DNA from: Kibdelosporangium aridum
GTDB lineage: Bacteria; Actinomycetota; Actinomycetes; Mycobacteriales; Pseudonocardiaceae
Assembly: GCF_900176515.1 (NCBI RefSeq)
Contig: NZ_FWXV01000024.1
Location: forward strand, 1 to 63,819
Length of the DNA: 63,819 bases
Direction of reading: 5' to 3'
In this document: piece after piece, positions 26,974 through 35,331 of the stretch
Layout: every line of letters starts with the position of its first letter
How positions within the stretch are numbered: the first letter of the stretch is position 1
Notes under the pieces: model-generated
What the model was told of the DNA's origin: nothing
Seen by the model: the letters and a program-made list of their open reading frames with translations, nothing else
The model's database searches: none
Made by a program: the position numbers and the translations under genes

Positions 26974-27294
26974 TTAAGGTTTAGATGTTGGTCGGCCAGT
27001 GAAGTCCGGGCGACCTGTGTAGGGCTGGCCGTCGAGTTCGGCGGACAGTATTTCGCGGCCGTCGGTCGTTAGTGACCACGCGTGATCCGGCCGACCGGTC
27101 TGTACGCATAGATCGCATGTGGCGCGCAGGACGTAATCGGCTTCGTAGATGCGGCACGTGTCGGTGGTGAGCGCGTGTTTGCCGCTAGGGCAGTGGGCCG
27201 GTATGACGACATGGGTGCCGAGCGCGGTTGAGCGATAGTGGGCAGGACCGTGTGCCACGCTTGTGGTGGTGTTGTTAGTCGCGGATGTCGTCAT
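26974..27294 (-). CDS. Hypothetical protein with Cys/His pairs
   Basis: A 106-residue protein (start ATG 27294) with HCPSGKHAL, TCRIYEADYVL and ATCDLCVQTG, a spacing that could bind a metal, followed by DHAWSLTTDGREILSAEL. A longer in-frame start at 27354 adds an unconvincing N-terminus. The style matches small conserved hypothetical proteins in actinomycete integrative elements. The function is unknown. Confidence 0.6.
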   Translation of the reverse strand: MTTSATNNTTTSVAHGPAHYRSTALGTHVVIPAHCPSGKHALTTDTCRIYEADYVLRATCDLCVQTGRPDHAWSLTTDGREILSAELDGQPYTGRPDFTGRPTSKP

Positions 27295-27397
27295 GACCGA
27301 GCATCGTAACGGGAATCGTACGTATGTTCGAGGCTGGTCGGTGTGTCGTGACACCTCTGCAGGCTGCTCGGCGTGTCCTTCGCCCTGGTTCGGATCG

Positions 27398-27979
27398 TTA
27401 CAGAGTGGACGGTCGGGTGACGTCGAGCAGGTCTGGGCGTGTGTTGGTCCAGAGTTCGTAGAGTGCGTCGGTGTCGCGAGCGGCGAACTCGATCTCGGAC
27501 CTGGTGATGGGGACCAGCGTGACGATCTGTAGTTCGACGTTGTGGTTGGTCAGCGGCGAGCTGGAATCGTGCGCGACGTAGTTGAATCTCTCGTCGAAGT
27601 ACGGGTGAGTGGAGGCGAGCAGGCCTTCTTTGTGGGTTGTGTCGAAAAGCTCGCAGTCGTTGTCGAGGATCTGGTCGTACTCGAGGCCGGTACGGCTCTG
27701 CAGGATGAGCTCGCATATCGCGCCCATGATCGCGCGTGTGTACCCAGCTTGCGACCTCCGGAGCGTGCACACGACTTCTTCGCCGAAGGGGACGTCTTTT
27801 TCGATGTGGCGCAGGCCGTTGCTGGCGATCGTGATCATGTCGAGGGTGGGATGCGCGAATAGTTCCAGGCTGTAGGTGCCGTCTGATCTGTTGTGTGGCG
27901 TGGATTCGGTTCCGCGGTGCTCGCCGGCGAGGGCTTGGAGATGGTCGAGCAGCGTCGAGGACTCGATCGGCTGGCGCAT
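27398..27979 (-). CDS. Suppressor-of-fused (SUFU) domain protein
   Basis: A 193-residue single SUFU domain: MITIASNGLRHIEKDVPFGE, then a helical middle, then THPYFDERFNYVAHD, VELQIVTLVPITRSEIEFA and DALYELWTNTRPDLLDVTRP, which are the signature strands of bacterial SUFU proteins. Bacterial SUFU domains are best known as immunity proteins in polymorphic toxin systems. No toxin gene is visible within several kb, so it may be an orphan immunity gene. Start ATG 27979 is preferred; TTG 28021 is possible. Confidence 0.8.
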   Translation of the reverse strand: MRQPIESSTLLDHLQALAGEHRGTESTPHNRSDGTYSLELFAHPTLDMITIASNGLRHIEKDVPFGEEVVCTLRRSQAGYTRAIMGAICELILQSRTGLEYDQILDNDCELFDTTHKEGLLASTHPYFDERFNYVAHDSSSPLTNHNVELQIVTLVPITRSEIEFAARDTDALYELWTNTRPDLLDVTRPSTL

Positions 27980-28160
27980 GGGGTCATGGTCTCGTCGTGA
28001 AAGGCGAGTCGAGAATCTCAACCCTTGTTGTGGTGGGTTCGCAAGCGAGATTGTCAGCCGCTGTGTCGCTGTCGAGGAGGTCGAGTCCGGCTATTCGCGC
28101 CAGTGGCGCAGTAGCTTGCCATTGAACGGAAGGGAAGGGTGAGGATGGGCCTGAGGCATG

Positions 28161-29111
28161 TCAGGTTTTCTCGTTGGTGTCGTTGGCTTTGAGGCTGGAC
28201 GTTGGTGGTTGGTGTGCTCCGAGGTCGGCGAGTGTGCGCTTGATTAGATCGATTGAGTCCGGCTCGCTGAGCGCTCCGTTTCGTAGATGGTTGAAGACGT
28301 GGTGAGCGTGCGAGACCGTCGCGGGATCGTCTGTGTCCAGCGGCATCATTGGATGTCCGGTGTGCAGCACGTCGGGATCGGTTGCCTCGGGCAACACGTT
28401 CAGCGTGAAGGCTCCTGCGAGTGCGCACGGGCCCTGGTCCTCTGTGGACAGTACGTTCAGTGTGATGTTCGGAAGGTGTGCGGTGTTGATGAGGCGCTGC
28501 AGCTGGTTGCGCATTGTGTGAGCTCCGCCCACGTTGCGGCGCAATGCCGTTTCATCGATGACTGCGATCAATCGCAGTGGGTGTTCTGTAGTGGTGAGGC
28601 GTTGTTGGCGGATCCGGCGGGTGGTCATCTCGTTGACAGGTGAGGGATGATTCCAGTGCTTGAGCAGGGCCAGCGTGTAGTCCTCGGTTTGCAGTAGCTC
28701 AGGGATCACGAGGGGCGAGAAGTCGTGTGTCTCCGTGGCCTCGGACTCGACATCCAGGTTGTACCGGTTCTGCGGGCTGTAGGCGTGGTACCAGGGTCGT
28801 GCGAGGGCTGCGCGGACTTCGTCGATGAGGGCGGGATCCGGGCAGTCGTAGATGTCCATCATCGAACGGATCAGATGGGTGCTGGGTTTGGTTTCGCCAG
28901 TTTCGATGCGGTGCAGTTTGCTTCGTGTTGTGTCCAGCAGGGCTGCTGCGTCGTTCACTGTGAGATTGGTTGTTTGCCGCATGCGGCGGAGTTTGGCTCC
29001 AAGCCTGCTGCGCAGGAACGGTGGGCGGCGGGGCCAGAGGCCATGTCCCAGATGGCAATGCTCATGGTGCTTGCGAATTCTCTGTAGTCGAACAAGTTCA
29101 AGGATGGGCAT
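28161..29111 (-). CDS. XRE-family regulator with DUF5753-like domain
   Basis: A 316-residue protein. The HTH is LRRMRQTTNLTVNDAAALLD, then TTRSKLHRIETGETKPS. It is followed by the DUF5753-type domain (FSPLVIPELLQTEDYTLALL, VNEMTTRRIRQQRLTTTEHP, LIAVIDETALRRNVGG). These are abundant in actinomycetes, often beside a DUF397 gene, but the upstream neighbour here (29201-29521) is not DUF397. The exact start is uncertain; 29111 is an in-frame ATG, while a later start near the HTH is possible. Confidence 0.85.
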   Translation of the reverse strand: MPILELVRLQRIRKHHEHCHLGHGLWPRRPPFLRSRLGAKLRRMRQTTNLTVNDAAALLDTTRSKLHRIETGETKPSTHLIRSMMDIYDCPDPALIDEVRAALARPWYHAYSPQNRYNLDVESEATETHDFSPLVIPELLQTEDYTLALLKHWNHPSPVNEMTTRRIRQQRLTTTEHPLRLIAVIDETALRRNVGGAHTMRNQLQRLINTAHLPNITLNVLSTEDQGPCALAGAFTLNVLPEATDPDVLHTGHPMMPLDTDDPATVSHAHHVFNHLRNGALSEPDSIDLIKRTLADLGAHQPPTSSLKANDTNEKT

Positions 29112-29200
29112 CACACCATCGCCCGGGTATGACTTCGGCTGGCCGGTGGCGAGGCGCGCAGCCTCGCCACCGGTCGGAAGCCTTGGCGAGACGTGTTGAA

Positions 29201-29521
29201 TCAGTCGTCTGCTTCTTCGTCGACCCACACCAGGTATGGGGTGACGTTCGGGGGTTTGGGGGCGAATTTCACGGCGTTGTCCGCAGTTGCCATGGAGTAT
29301 TGGTGCTTGCCGTCGACGGTGGTCATGTACGCCGCGTCATCAAGGGCGATTCCCCACGCATGAACCTTGGCGTCAATCTGGTCGCCGTATTCCAGTACGA
29401 CGGCGAACCGGCGTGGGGCGTGTTCGGTGATCATCGCGTGGACGTCCTTGGTGAAGTCGGACTCGCCAGCTGGATCACTCTGGGTCGTGGCTGTGGTGGA
29501 CGAATTGTTGTGGTCGGACAT
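29201..29521 (-). CDS. Small acidic hypothetical protein paired with XRE regulators
   Basis: A 106-residue protein: Ser/Thr/Asn-rich start, then FTKDVHAMITEHAPRRFAVV, LEYGDQIDAKVHAWGIALDD and a C-terminal VTPYLVWVDEEADD. A strong RBS (AAGGAG) precedes ATG 29521. It lies between two XRE/DUF5753 genes on the same strand (14 nt after the first, 29536-30423), so it is probably cotranscribed and may be their effector or target. No known domain is recognised. Confidence 0.7.
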   Translation of the reverse strand: MSDHNNSSTTATTQSDPAGESDFTKDVHAMITEHAPRRFAVVLEYGDQIDAKVHAWGIALDDAAYMTTVDGKHQYSMATADNAVKFAPKPPNVTPYLVWVDEEADD

Positions 29522-29535
29522 GGTAATTCTCCTTG

Positions 29536-30423
29536 TCAGAGATAGGTGTTGCGTAGGGCGTGGAGTTGTTGAAGGGAGTCGCCTGGGGTTTTGGAGTGCC
29601 GGGTGATGTCCTCCAACGTGCTTCTGATCTTGTGGATATGTTCCGATGCTTGGCTTTCTTGCAGGCCGAGCAATGTTTCGCTGAAGGCGCTGTCCGGTTC
29701 GTGGGGGTCGTCGAAGGTCAGCAGGACAAGTCCGCCGTGCAAGCCGAGGTGTATGCGGTCTTGTGGGACGACGCGGATGGTGACGGTGGGCAATTCGGCC
29801 ATCTGAATCAGTTTGTCTAGCTGTTCGCGGTCGATTGCTTGGTAGAGCACGGGTTCGTGGATCAGCGCGCGCAGCGTGAGGGACGGTTGCGTTGTAAGGC
29901 GTTCCTGCTGGCGCATCCGGACTTCCACGAGCTTCTTGGCCATTGACGTGCTGTGGTCGGTCAGGGTGTGGCGTGCGTATTGCTCGGTCTGCAGGAGTGT
30001 CGGAATGAGCCCCAGTTGGAACTCGATCTTGGTGTCGGCTTCGTCTTCCATCCGGATGTAGCGGGTATCGGCGATGCCCAGGCGCCGCCACCAGGCTTTC
30101 GTTTTCGCCTTCTCCCACATCTCGATGTACGGGCCGTAGTCGCAGCTCAGGACCCCGTAGATGTCCAGCAGCATCACGAGTTCGTGGTACGTGGGCAACT
30201 GACGGCGTTCGATGCGGCTGAGTTTCTTGAACCCGATGCGGACGCGTTCGCCGGCTTCTTCCTGGGTCATGCGGTTTTTCTCGCGAAGTTCCCTCAGGAG
30301 CCGTAGGAGCTGTCGGCCGAAGTAATTGGGTTCAGGCGCTACCGCTGGCATCGACGTTCCCCGACTAGTGGAGGCACCGCAGGGGCTTGTTGGTGATGGC
30401 ATCGGATCGTGTTTCTTGTTCAT
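29536..30423 (-). CDS. XRE-family regulator with DUF5753-like domain
   Basis: A 295-residue protein. HTH at about residues 38-95 (RELREKNRMTQEEAGERVRI, GFKKLSRIERRQLPTYHELV), then DUF5753-type motifs FQLGLIPTLLQTEQYARHTL, RMRQQERLTTQPSLTLRALI and the LIQMAELPTVTIRVVPQDR strand. Its ATG overlaps the stop of the upstream gene (30420-30701) by four bases. It is a paralogue of 28161-29111. Confidence 0.9.
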   Translation of the reverse strand: MNKKHDPMPSPTSPCGASTSRGTSMPAVAPEPNYFGRQLLRLLRELREKNRMTQEEAGERVRIGFKKLSRIERRQLPTYHELVMLLDIYGVLSCDYGPYIEMWEKAKTKAWWRRLGIADTRYIRMEDEADTKIEFQLGLIPTLLQTEQYARHTLTDHSTSMAKKLVEVRMRQQERLTTQPSLTLRALIHEPVLYQAIDREQLDKLIQMAELPTVTIRVVPQDRIHLGLHGGLVLLTFDDPHEPDSAFSETLLGLQESQASEHIHKIRSTLEDITRHSKTPGDSLQQLHALRNTYL

Positions 30424-30701
30424 GGTGGACGTGGGGACAGTTGGACAGTGCTGGCCTCAATGCTGAAGTCGTGCACGAGGAACGGGTCGTTAGTGGTCGG
30501 GAAGAACCATTCGACCGCGAGCAGGCAGCATTCGGGACACAGCCGCTGCGAGGTCACGGGTCGTTGTTCCCAGATCAGTTCGACCGGCAGGCCGCATAGG
30601 GCGGACCACGGGTAGTGCGCAGACACAACGTGGACCCGGGCGGCGTAGAACACGCTGGTGTCGGGATTGGTTCCCCACAGGACATTCGCGTCCGTGGCCA
30701 T
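30420..30701 (-). CDS. Small zinc-ribbon-like hypothetical protein
   Basis: A 93-residue protein with SALCGLPVELIWEQRP followed by RLCPECCLLAVEWFFP, a CxxC pair of the kind seen in small actinomycete proteins encoded with XRE regulators. The stop overlaps the XRE start (ATGA), so the two are translationally coupled. The function is unknown. Confidence 0.65.
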   Translation of the reverse strand: MATDANVLWGTNPDTSVFYAARVHVVSAHYPWSALCGLPVELIWEQRPVTSQRLCPECCLLAVEWFFPTTNDPFLVHDFSIEASTVQLSPRPP

Positions 30702-30705
30702 GTGA

Positions 30706-31197
30706 TCACCCTGCGGCCTCGTTTACGGCCACGATCGGTCGAGCACTGGAGCTATCCACGCTGCTGGTGATCTTCTGCTGCAGAGGCCAGGATTTCCCCA
30801 ACCAAATACCGGTTACGTGATCGCGCTGACCGAAGAAGTCCATCAACGTCTCGCCGGGCGCTGACAGATTGACGCGCAGGGCGAAGGCGGGAGTGAGCGC
30901 GGCCGGGTCGTAGCGCCAGCTGTACAGCTCAGCGGGCAGCGAGGCGGCCGGGCACGAGGATGCCGTGTTGTGGTGGAAGCTCAGCAGCGCGGTGAACACG
31001 TCCAAGCTGCTGTCCACGGCGTACGCGAACAGTCCGCGTCGAGTCCAATGTGCCCATTCGGAAAATGCCGATACTTCGGCATGCGGCTGGCAGCGCAGGT
31101 TTGCGTCCCAGTCGAGCCGGGATACGTCATGCGCCGCCGCGGCGCGGTTGATGGCTTCGGCAATCCGGTCGGGCCACGCACTCAGCGGTAGAAGCAT
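30706..31197 (-). CDS. Hypothetical protein heading the XRE operon
   Basis: A 163-residue protein from ATG 31197 (MLLPLSAWPDRIAEAINRAA) with no TM segment or known motif. Its stop is 4 nt before the next gene, and all five minus-strand genes 31197-28161 are closely spaced, so it probably heads that operon. The upstream in-frame extension is rejected because it is Pro/Arg-rich and unlike the rest. Confidence 0.6.
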   Translation of the reverse strand: MLLPLSAWPDRIAEAINRAAAAHDVSRLDWDANLRCQPHAEVSAFSEWAHWTRRGLFAYAVDSSLDVFTALLSFHHNTASSCPAASLPAELYSWRYDPAALTPAFALRVNLSAPGETLMDFFGQRDHVTGIWLGKSWPLQQKITSSVDSSSARPIVAVNEAAG

Positions 31198-32036
31198 GAT
31201 GTTTCCCTTGTTCACAGTGGACAGTGATGGTTGTGCCGATTCGCATGGCCGCTGCGGAACCGGCGCCGCGCACGCCGGCCATGCGGATCGGCGGGCAGGT
31301 GCTGCGACTGAAAGCGGTCTACGACGGATCTGGCCATCCGGAGCCTCACTCAGCCGCGAGCAACCCACCCGGCTATGCGGCGAACGAGCCGCCGCATCTG
31401 GCCGTCACAAGGCGCGGATGACGACCAGGCGCGGATACAACTGGGCAAACACGACTTTGGGCGGAAACTACTGATGGGGCAAGGTATTCCGCGGAACGAG
31501 CCGGTCTGGCCAAGATGTCCGCAACCGTGGCCTGGATGTTCCTGCTCGCAGCACTGCGACGCTTGTGCTTGGTGCAGACTGCCGACATGAGGACCACGCC
31601 GATCGCTAGCGTAACGCCAGTTTCCAGACTGCGGACGTAACCACGGTGTGTGAGATCCAAGCAGAAGGTTCATGATGGTTCCAATGGCAAGCGGTCCGGA
31701 ATCTGGAATCCGGGCTTCTGGTGAAAAGTTCTTGTTGTCAGATAAACAGAGCCGTCGTGGCCCGCCAATAGCGTGACCGTCGCTGCGTTGTAGCGAGGTT
31801 GTTGCGTGCAACGGCAGCGACCTGCGAAGACTCGATCGGGTCAGGATTTGGGGCTATCGGGTGATAGTCGCTGTTGCAGGCAGTAATCAACGTCGTTGGA
31901 TTGGAGTCTCCGATGGAATCGCAGCTGCAAAGTCGTGGACGGAACCTCGTTGGATGCGCGATTATGGACAGCACTAGGCTGCATCCGCGTGACCGTGCGC
32001 GAATATTGACGAAGCTCGACGGAAACGGGGCCCATT
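31198..32036. other. Divergent intergenic region without genes
   Basis: About 840 bases between the minus-strand XRE operon and the plus-strand XRE-TPR gene. Frames are short and unlike proteins. A partial inverted repeat CCGGAATCTGGAATCCGG lies near 31693-31710. Promoters for both directions are expected here, but none was identified with confidence. Confidence 0.45.
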
Positions 32037-33230
32037 ATGGCGATCCAACGCAAGGGGCTAGCGCAACGTCGAGCGGCGGCAGGATTTACTCAGGAGTCCT
32101 TGGCGGAACACCTTAACGTTGACCGGACTACCGTTGCGCGTTGGGAAATCGGTGAGCTGACACCGCTGCCTTTGAAACAACCTGCGTTGGCCAAGGCTCT
32201 GGCCGTGACTCTGGACAGACTCGTCGAGTTGCTCCACGACGGTGCGGACACTGGCGATGCCAGCTGCTCTGGTGTGCCGGTTCGTGCCCGAGTGACGATG
32301 TCCGGAGCCGGGAGCGTTGCCGAGATCCGCGCAACCGCCCAGGCATTCCAAACCGCCGACCGCCAGCTCGGCGGTGGCATTCTCTATGAGTCGGTAGCTC
32401 AATACCTCAGCCAGGAAATCGGCCCACGTTTGCTCGATCCCGCCGGCGGACCGGACGCCGCCGACCTCTTCAGCGCGGCGGCGTCGCTGACGGAGATTGC
32501 TGGCTGGATGTCGCACGACAGCGGGCAGGATGATCGAGCACGCCAACACTTCAACCGTGCCTACCGACTGGCGAAGGCCGCAGACGACGCCACACTCAGC
32601 GGCAACGCGTGTGCGTCCATGGCGCATTTGGCCGTCGAGCTTGACCAAGCTGACGACGCTTTGCGGATCGCATCCGTCGGACTTGGCTGCACACCAGCTA
32701 CAGAAGGAACCAAGCAGCTGATTGCGCGCCTACATGCGATGCGAGCTCGAGCCTTTGCGATACAGGTGAACCGCACAAGCTGCATCAACGCACTCAAGCT
32801 GGCGGAACGCGTACTGCAGGACGCCTCTGACGAGAGGACGGCTGACTGGATCGCGGTGTTCGACGAAGCTTCGCTGGCCAGCGAGGCATCGCTATGCTTC
32901 ATGCAGCTCGCCGAATACTCGGAAGCCGAGCTTCGAGCCAAGGAAGTGATCCGGCTGAGGTCTGGCGATCGGGTGCGGAGCCGCGCGTTCGGTCAACTGA
33001 CACTCGCCAACGTCCTGTTGCGGGCTGGCCGAGTGGAGGAAGCCGCCATGCTCGGCCAGGAGGTCTGCATGCTTACTCGTTCGTTGAGTTCAGCGCGAGT
33101 GACTCGTCGCATCCACGACCTCGCGGGCGCGCTCCAGGCGGTGTCCAGCGGACCCGAGGTCACTGAGTTCGTGGCTCTCGTCCAACCCATCGCAGTTGAG
33201 GAAAGGCGCACCACCGCGTGGCCGGTCTGA
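32037..33230 (+). CDS. XRE-family regulator with TPR-like C-terminal domain
   Basis: A 397-residue protein. N-terminal HTH (LAQRRAAAGFTQESLAEHLN, VDRTTVARWEIGE), a linker, then helical repeats over about residues 140-380 (AASLTEIAGWMSHDSGQDDR, ARQHFNRAYRLAKAADDATL, EYSEAELRAKEVIRLRSGDR). TPR-containing XRE regulators usually sense peptides or small signals. Its end overlaps the Nudix gene by 13 nt, so the two are an operon. It is similar in design to the second regulator at 38084. Confidence 0.88.
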   Translation: MAIQRKGLAQRRAAAGFTQESLAEHLNVDRTTVARWEIGELTPLPLKQPALAKALAVTLDRLVELLHDGADTGDASCSGVPVRARVTMSGAGSVAEIRATAQAFQTADRQLGGGILYESVAQYLSQEIGPRLLDPAGGPDAADLFSAAASLTEIAGWMSHDSGQDDRARQHFNRAYRLAKAADDATLSGNACASMAHLAVELDQADDALRIASVGLGCTPATEGTKQLIARLHAMRARAFAIQVNRTSCINALKLAERVLQDASDERTADWIAVFDEASLASEASLCFMQLAEYSEAELRAKEVIRLRSGDRVRSRAFGQLTLANVLLRAGRVEEAAMLGQEVCMLTRSLSSARVTRRIHDLAGALQAVSSGPEVTEFVALVQPIAVEERRTTAWPV

Positions 33231-33709
33231 ACGATGATCCTGACCGTTACGCCTATCTGGCGGAAGGAAACGCAAAACAAGCACGAAAACGCATCGCAGC
33301 GAAGGTTGTGATCCGCGACGGCCTCGGGCGGGTTTTGCTGGTCAATCCGACTTACAAGGATTACTGGGACTTGCCAGGTGGCATGGTTGAATCCAACGAG
33401 TCGCCCAGTAAGGGAGCCGAGCGGGAGATCCTCGAAGAGGTTGGCATCGTCGTGACGATCGGGCGGGTGCTCCTGACGGTGTGGATTGGTCCGCACGGCC
33501 CGTGGGATGACCAGATTTTGTTCGTATTCGACGGTGCAGCGCTGACCCCACAGCAACTCGCTGATCTCCGAGTGGTCGACCCGGAGATCAGCGAGTTCGG
33601 CTTTTTCCAGCCTGACGAAGCCGCTCGACAGCTTCGACCCGATATGGCTGAACGACTTGGTCAAGCCCTCGACGCATTGTCTGAAGGAACGACCACGAAT
33701 TTCGTGTGA
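33218..33709 (+). CDS. Nudix hydrolase
   Basis: A 163-residue Nudix protein with a complete box from Gly55 to Ile77 (G-x5-E-x7-REILEEVGI), so hydrolysis of a nucleoside-diphosphate-linked substrate is expected. The N-terminal helix (YAYLAEGNAKQARKRIAAKV) resembles Nudix proteins encoded beside XRE regulators. Translation is coupled to the XRE-TPR gene by overlap. It converges with the CYTH gene, leaving only 4 nt between stops. Confidence 0.92.
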   Translation: MAGLNDDPDRYAYLAEGNAKQARKRIAAKVVIRDGLGRVLLVNPTYKDYWDLPGGMVESNESPSKGAEREILEEVGIVVTIGRVLLTVWIGPHGPWDDQILFVFDGAALTPQQLADLRVVDPEISEFGFFQPDEAARQLRPDMAERLGQALDALSEGTTTNFV

Positions 33710-33713
33710 AGGC

Positions 33714-34268
33714 TCAGTGCTCGCGTCCGAGCAGGATGTGTGGGTAACCGCGGCGGATCTGCTCGCCGAGTTCGACGTTCAAGCTGCTGATGAACTCGTC
33801 GAGCTGGGCGGTGGCGTCATCGATCGTTTCGGCGTCGCCTTTGAACTCGAACTCGACGAAGTCTCCAGCGTTCAGGACGTGGTCGAAGACTACTTCGACG
33901 TTCGGTAGCTGCCATTCCTCGCGGGTCTTATCGACCGTGACGAGTGGCTGGAAGTCCAGCATCTGCAGCAGCCGGCGGATGGCTTCCACATCGTCCACCT
34001 TGGACTCGAACTCGTCAGCGTGCGTCTTGATGATCTCGTCCACCGGGAACCAACGCTTGTAGTTGATCGAGCTGCCGCGTTCTTCCGTCCGGATTCGTAG
34101 CCATTCAGAGATCGCTTCCGGGGCAAGGAAGTCGCGGTGCGGTGCGTTGTAATACGCGTCGACTTGCCGCGTCGGTTCGCTTGGCTTCGCGCCGAGGTCG
34201 CGCAGCTTGGTCTTGAGTGCCTCAGCGTCGGGAACCATGTACTTCTTCTCAACCTCGATGTACTGCAC
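33714..34268 (-). CDS. CYTH-domain protein (class IV adenylate cyclase/triphosphatase-like)
   Basis: A 184-residue CYTH domain with the signature ExExK at Glu5-Glu7-Lys9 (YIEVEKKY) and further basic/acidic tunnel residues in EWLRIRTEE, INYKRW and FEFKGD. CYTH enzymes bind triphosphates with Mg2+ and act as adenylate cyclases or thiamine or inorganic triphosphatases; the substrate is not decidable here. It overlaps the aldo/keto reductase gene by 20 nt and is the last gene of the radical SAM operon. Confidence 0.88.
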   Translation of the reverse strand: MQYIEVEKKYMVPDAEALKTKLRDLGAKPSEPTRQVDAYYNAPHRDFLAPEAISEWLRIRTEERGSSINYKRWFPVDEIIKTHADEFESKVDDVEAIRRLLQMLDFQPLVTVDKTREEWQLPNVEVVFDHVLNAGDFVEFEFKGDAETIDDATAQLDEFISSLNVELGEQIRRGYPHILLGREH

Positions 34269-35322
34269 GATCGAACCTTTCCGCGGCGCTCGTGTTCGGG
34301 TGGAGCAGGGCTCGGATCTCTATCATCTCGTCTTCGGTCAGCGGGTCGCCCAGCGACCCGACCAACGTTTGGATCTGTTCGGCGTTGCGGAACCCGACGA
34401 GGACGGCAGCGTGAGGTGCGTGCTGGATGACGTAGCGCAGCGCGATGCGGACGATGTCCTGGAGCCGTGTGCCGAACCGGTCACGGAGCGGCGCAAGTCG
34501 TTCGTCGAGGCGTCGGAGTTCGGTGGGTAGGAACGATGGGTCCGCCGTCCGATGATCGCCAGTGCTGAATGTGCGGTATGCCGTCGAACGTTGGCGCAGT
34601 AGGCGGCCTTGCCCGAGCGCCTGTTTGATGAGGACGCCGATGTGGTGTCGTTGAGCGAAGCTGAAGATGTCGGTTTCGTCGCTGGAGTACAGCGGGCTGA
34701 GCAAGTTGTACCGCACGGTGACGACGTCCGGCCGGATGCGGTGGAACAGATGTAGCCACCGACGAGTATCGCTCGCCCGCCCTCCGGACTTGGCCGCCCA
34801 TTCTTCGGCGAACGCGTGGGGCGCTCGCATGCCGATCGCGCGGATCATTTTCTGTTGGCGGAACTCTCGCAACTGTTCGATCGTGCGATCGAGGTAACGG
34901 TCGTCGGCGCCGAAGTCTGTGCTGTGAAGTATGTAGATGTCGAGGTGGTCGGTGTTGAGGTTGTCCAGTGTGGTCGCCAGTTGATGCCGGACCTGGTGTG
35001 GTTCGTAGGCGTGGCGGCTTGTGCCTGTGAAGTAGCCGACCTTGCTGGACACCACGACATCGTCTCGCCGGACATGATTGAGCAGTCGCCCAATGAGCCG
35101 TTCGGACCGGCCGAGGCCATAGACGTCCGCGGTGTCGTACAAGGTGATCCCGAGCTCGCATGCACGCATCAGGCCGCGATAGGCCTCGTCGTCAGTGACG
35201 TCATCCCAGCCGATCGGTACGCCGCAGTTGGTTGCGGGGCCACCAATCGTCCAGCAACCTGCGCCGATGGTCGAGACTGTGGCGTGAAGTCCAGGAAGGA
35301 CGCGGTGGGTCAAGGTATTCAT
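34249..35322 (-). CDS. Aldo/keto reductase
   Basis: A 357-residue (alpha/beta)8 aldo/keto reductase. The catalytic tetrad is visible: Asp in TLYDTADVYG, the following Tyr, Lys in VSSKVGYF and His in ILHSTDFG. NADPH-binding residues are expected near HAAVLVGFRNAEQI. It sits 9 nt downstream of the radical SAM gene and overlaps the CYTH gene, so all three act in one pathway. The substrate is unknown. Confidence 0.92.
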   Translation of the reverse strand: MNTLTHRVLPGLHATVSTIGAGCWTIGGPATNCGVPIGWDDVTDDEAYRGLMRACELGITLYDTADVYGLGRSERLIGRLLNHVRRDDVVVSSKVGYFTGTSRHAYEPHQVRHQLATTLDNLNTDHLDIYILHSTDFGADDRYLDRTIEQLREFRQQKMIRAIGMRAPHAFAEEWAAKSGGRASDTRRWLHLFHRIRPDVVTVRYNLLSPLYSSDETDIFSFAQRHHIGVLIKQALGQGRLLRQRSTAYRTFSTGDHRTADPSFLPTELRRLDERLAPLRDRFGTRLQDIVRIALRYVIQHAPHAAVLVGFRNAEQIQTLVGSLGDPLTEDEMIEIRALLHPNTSAAERFDRAVHRG

Positions 35323-35331
35323 GCGTTCTCC

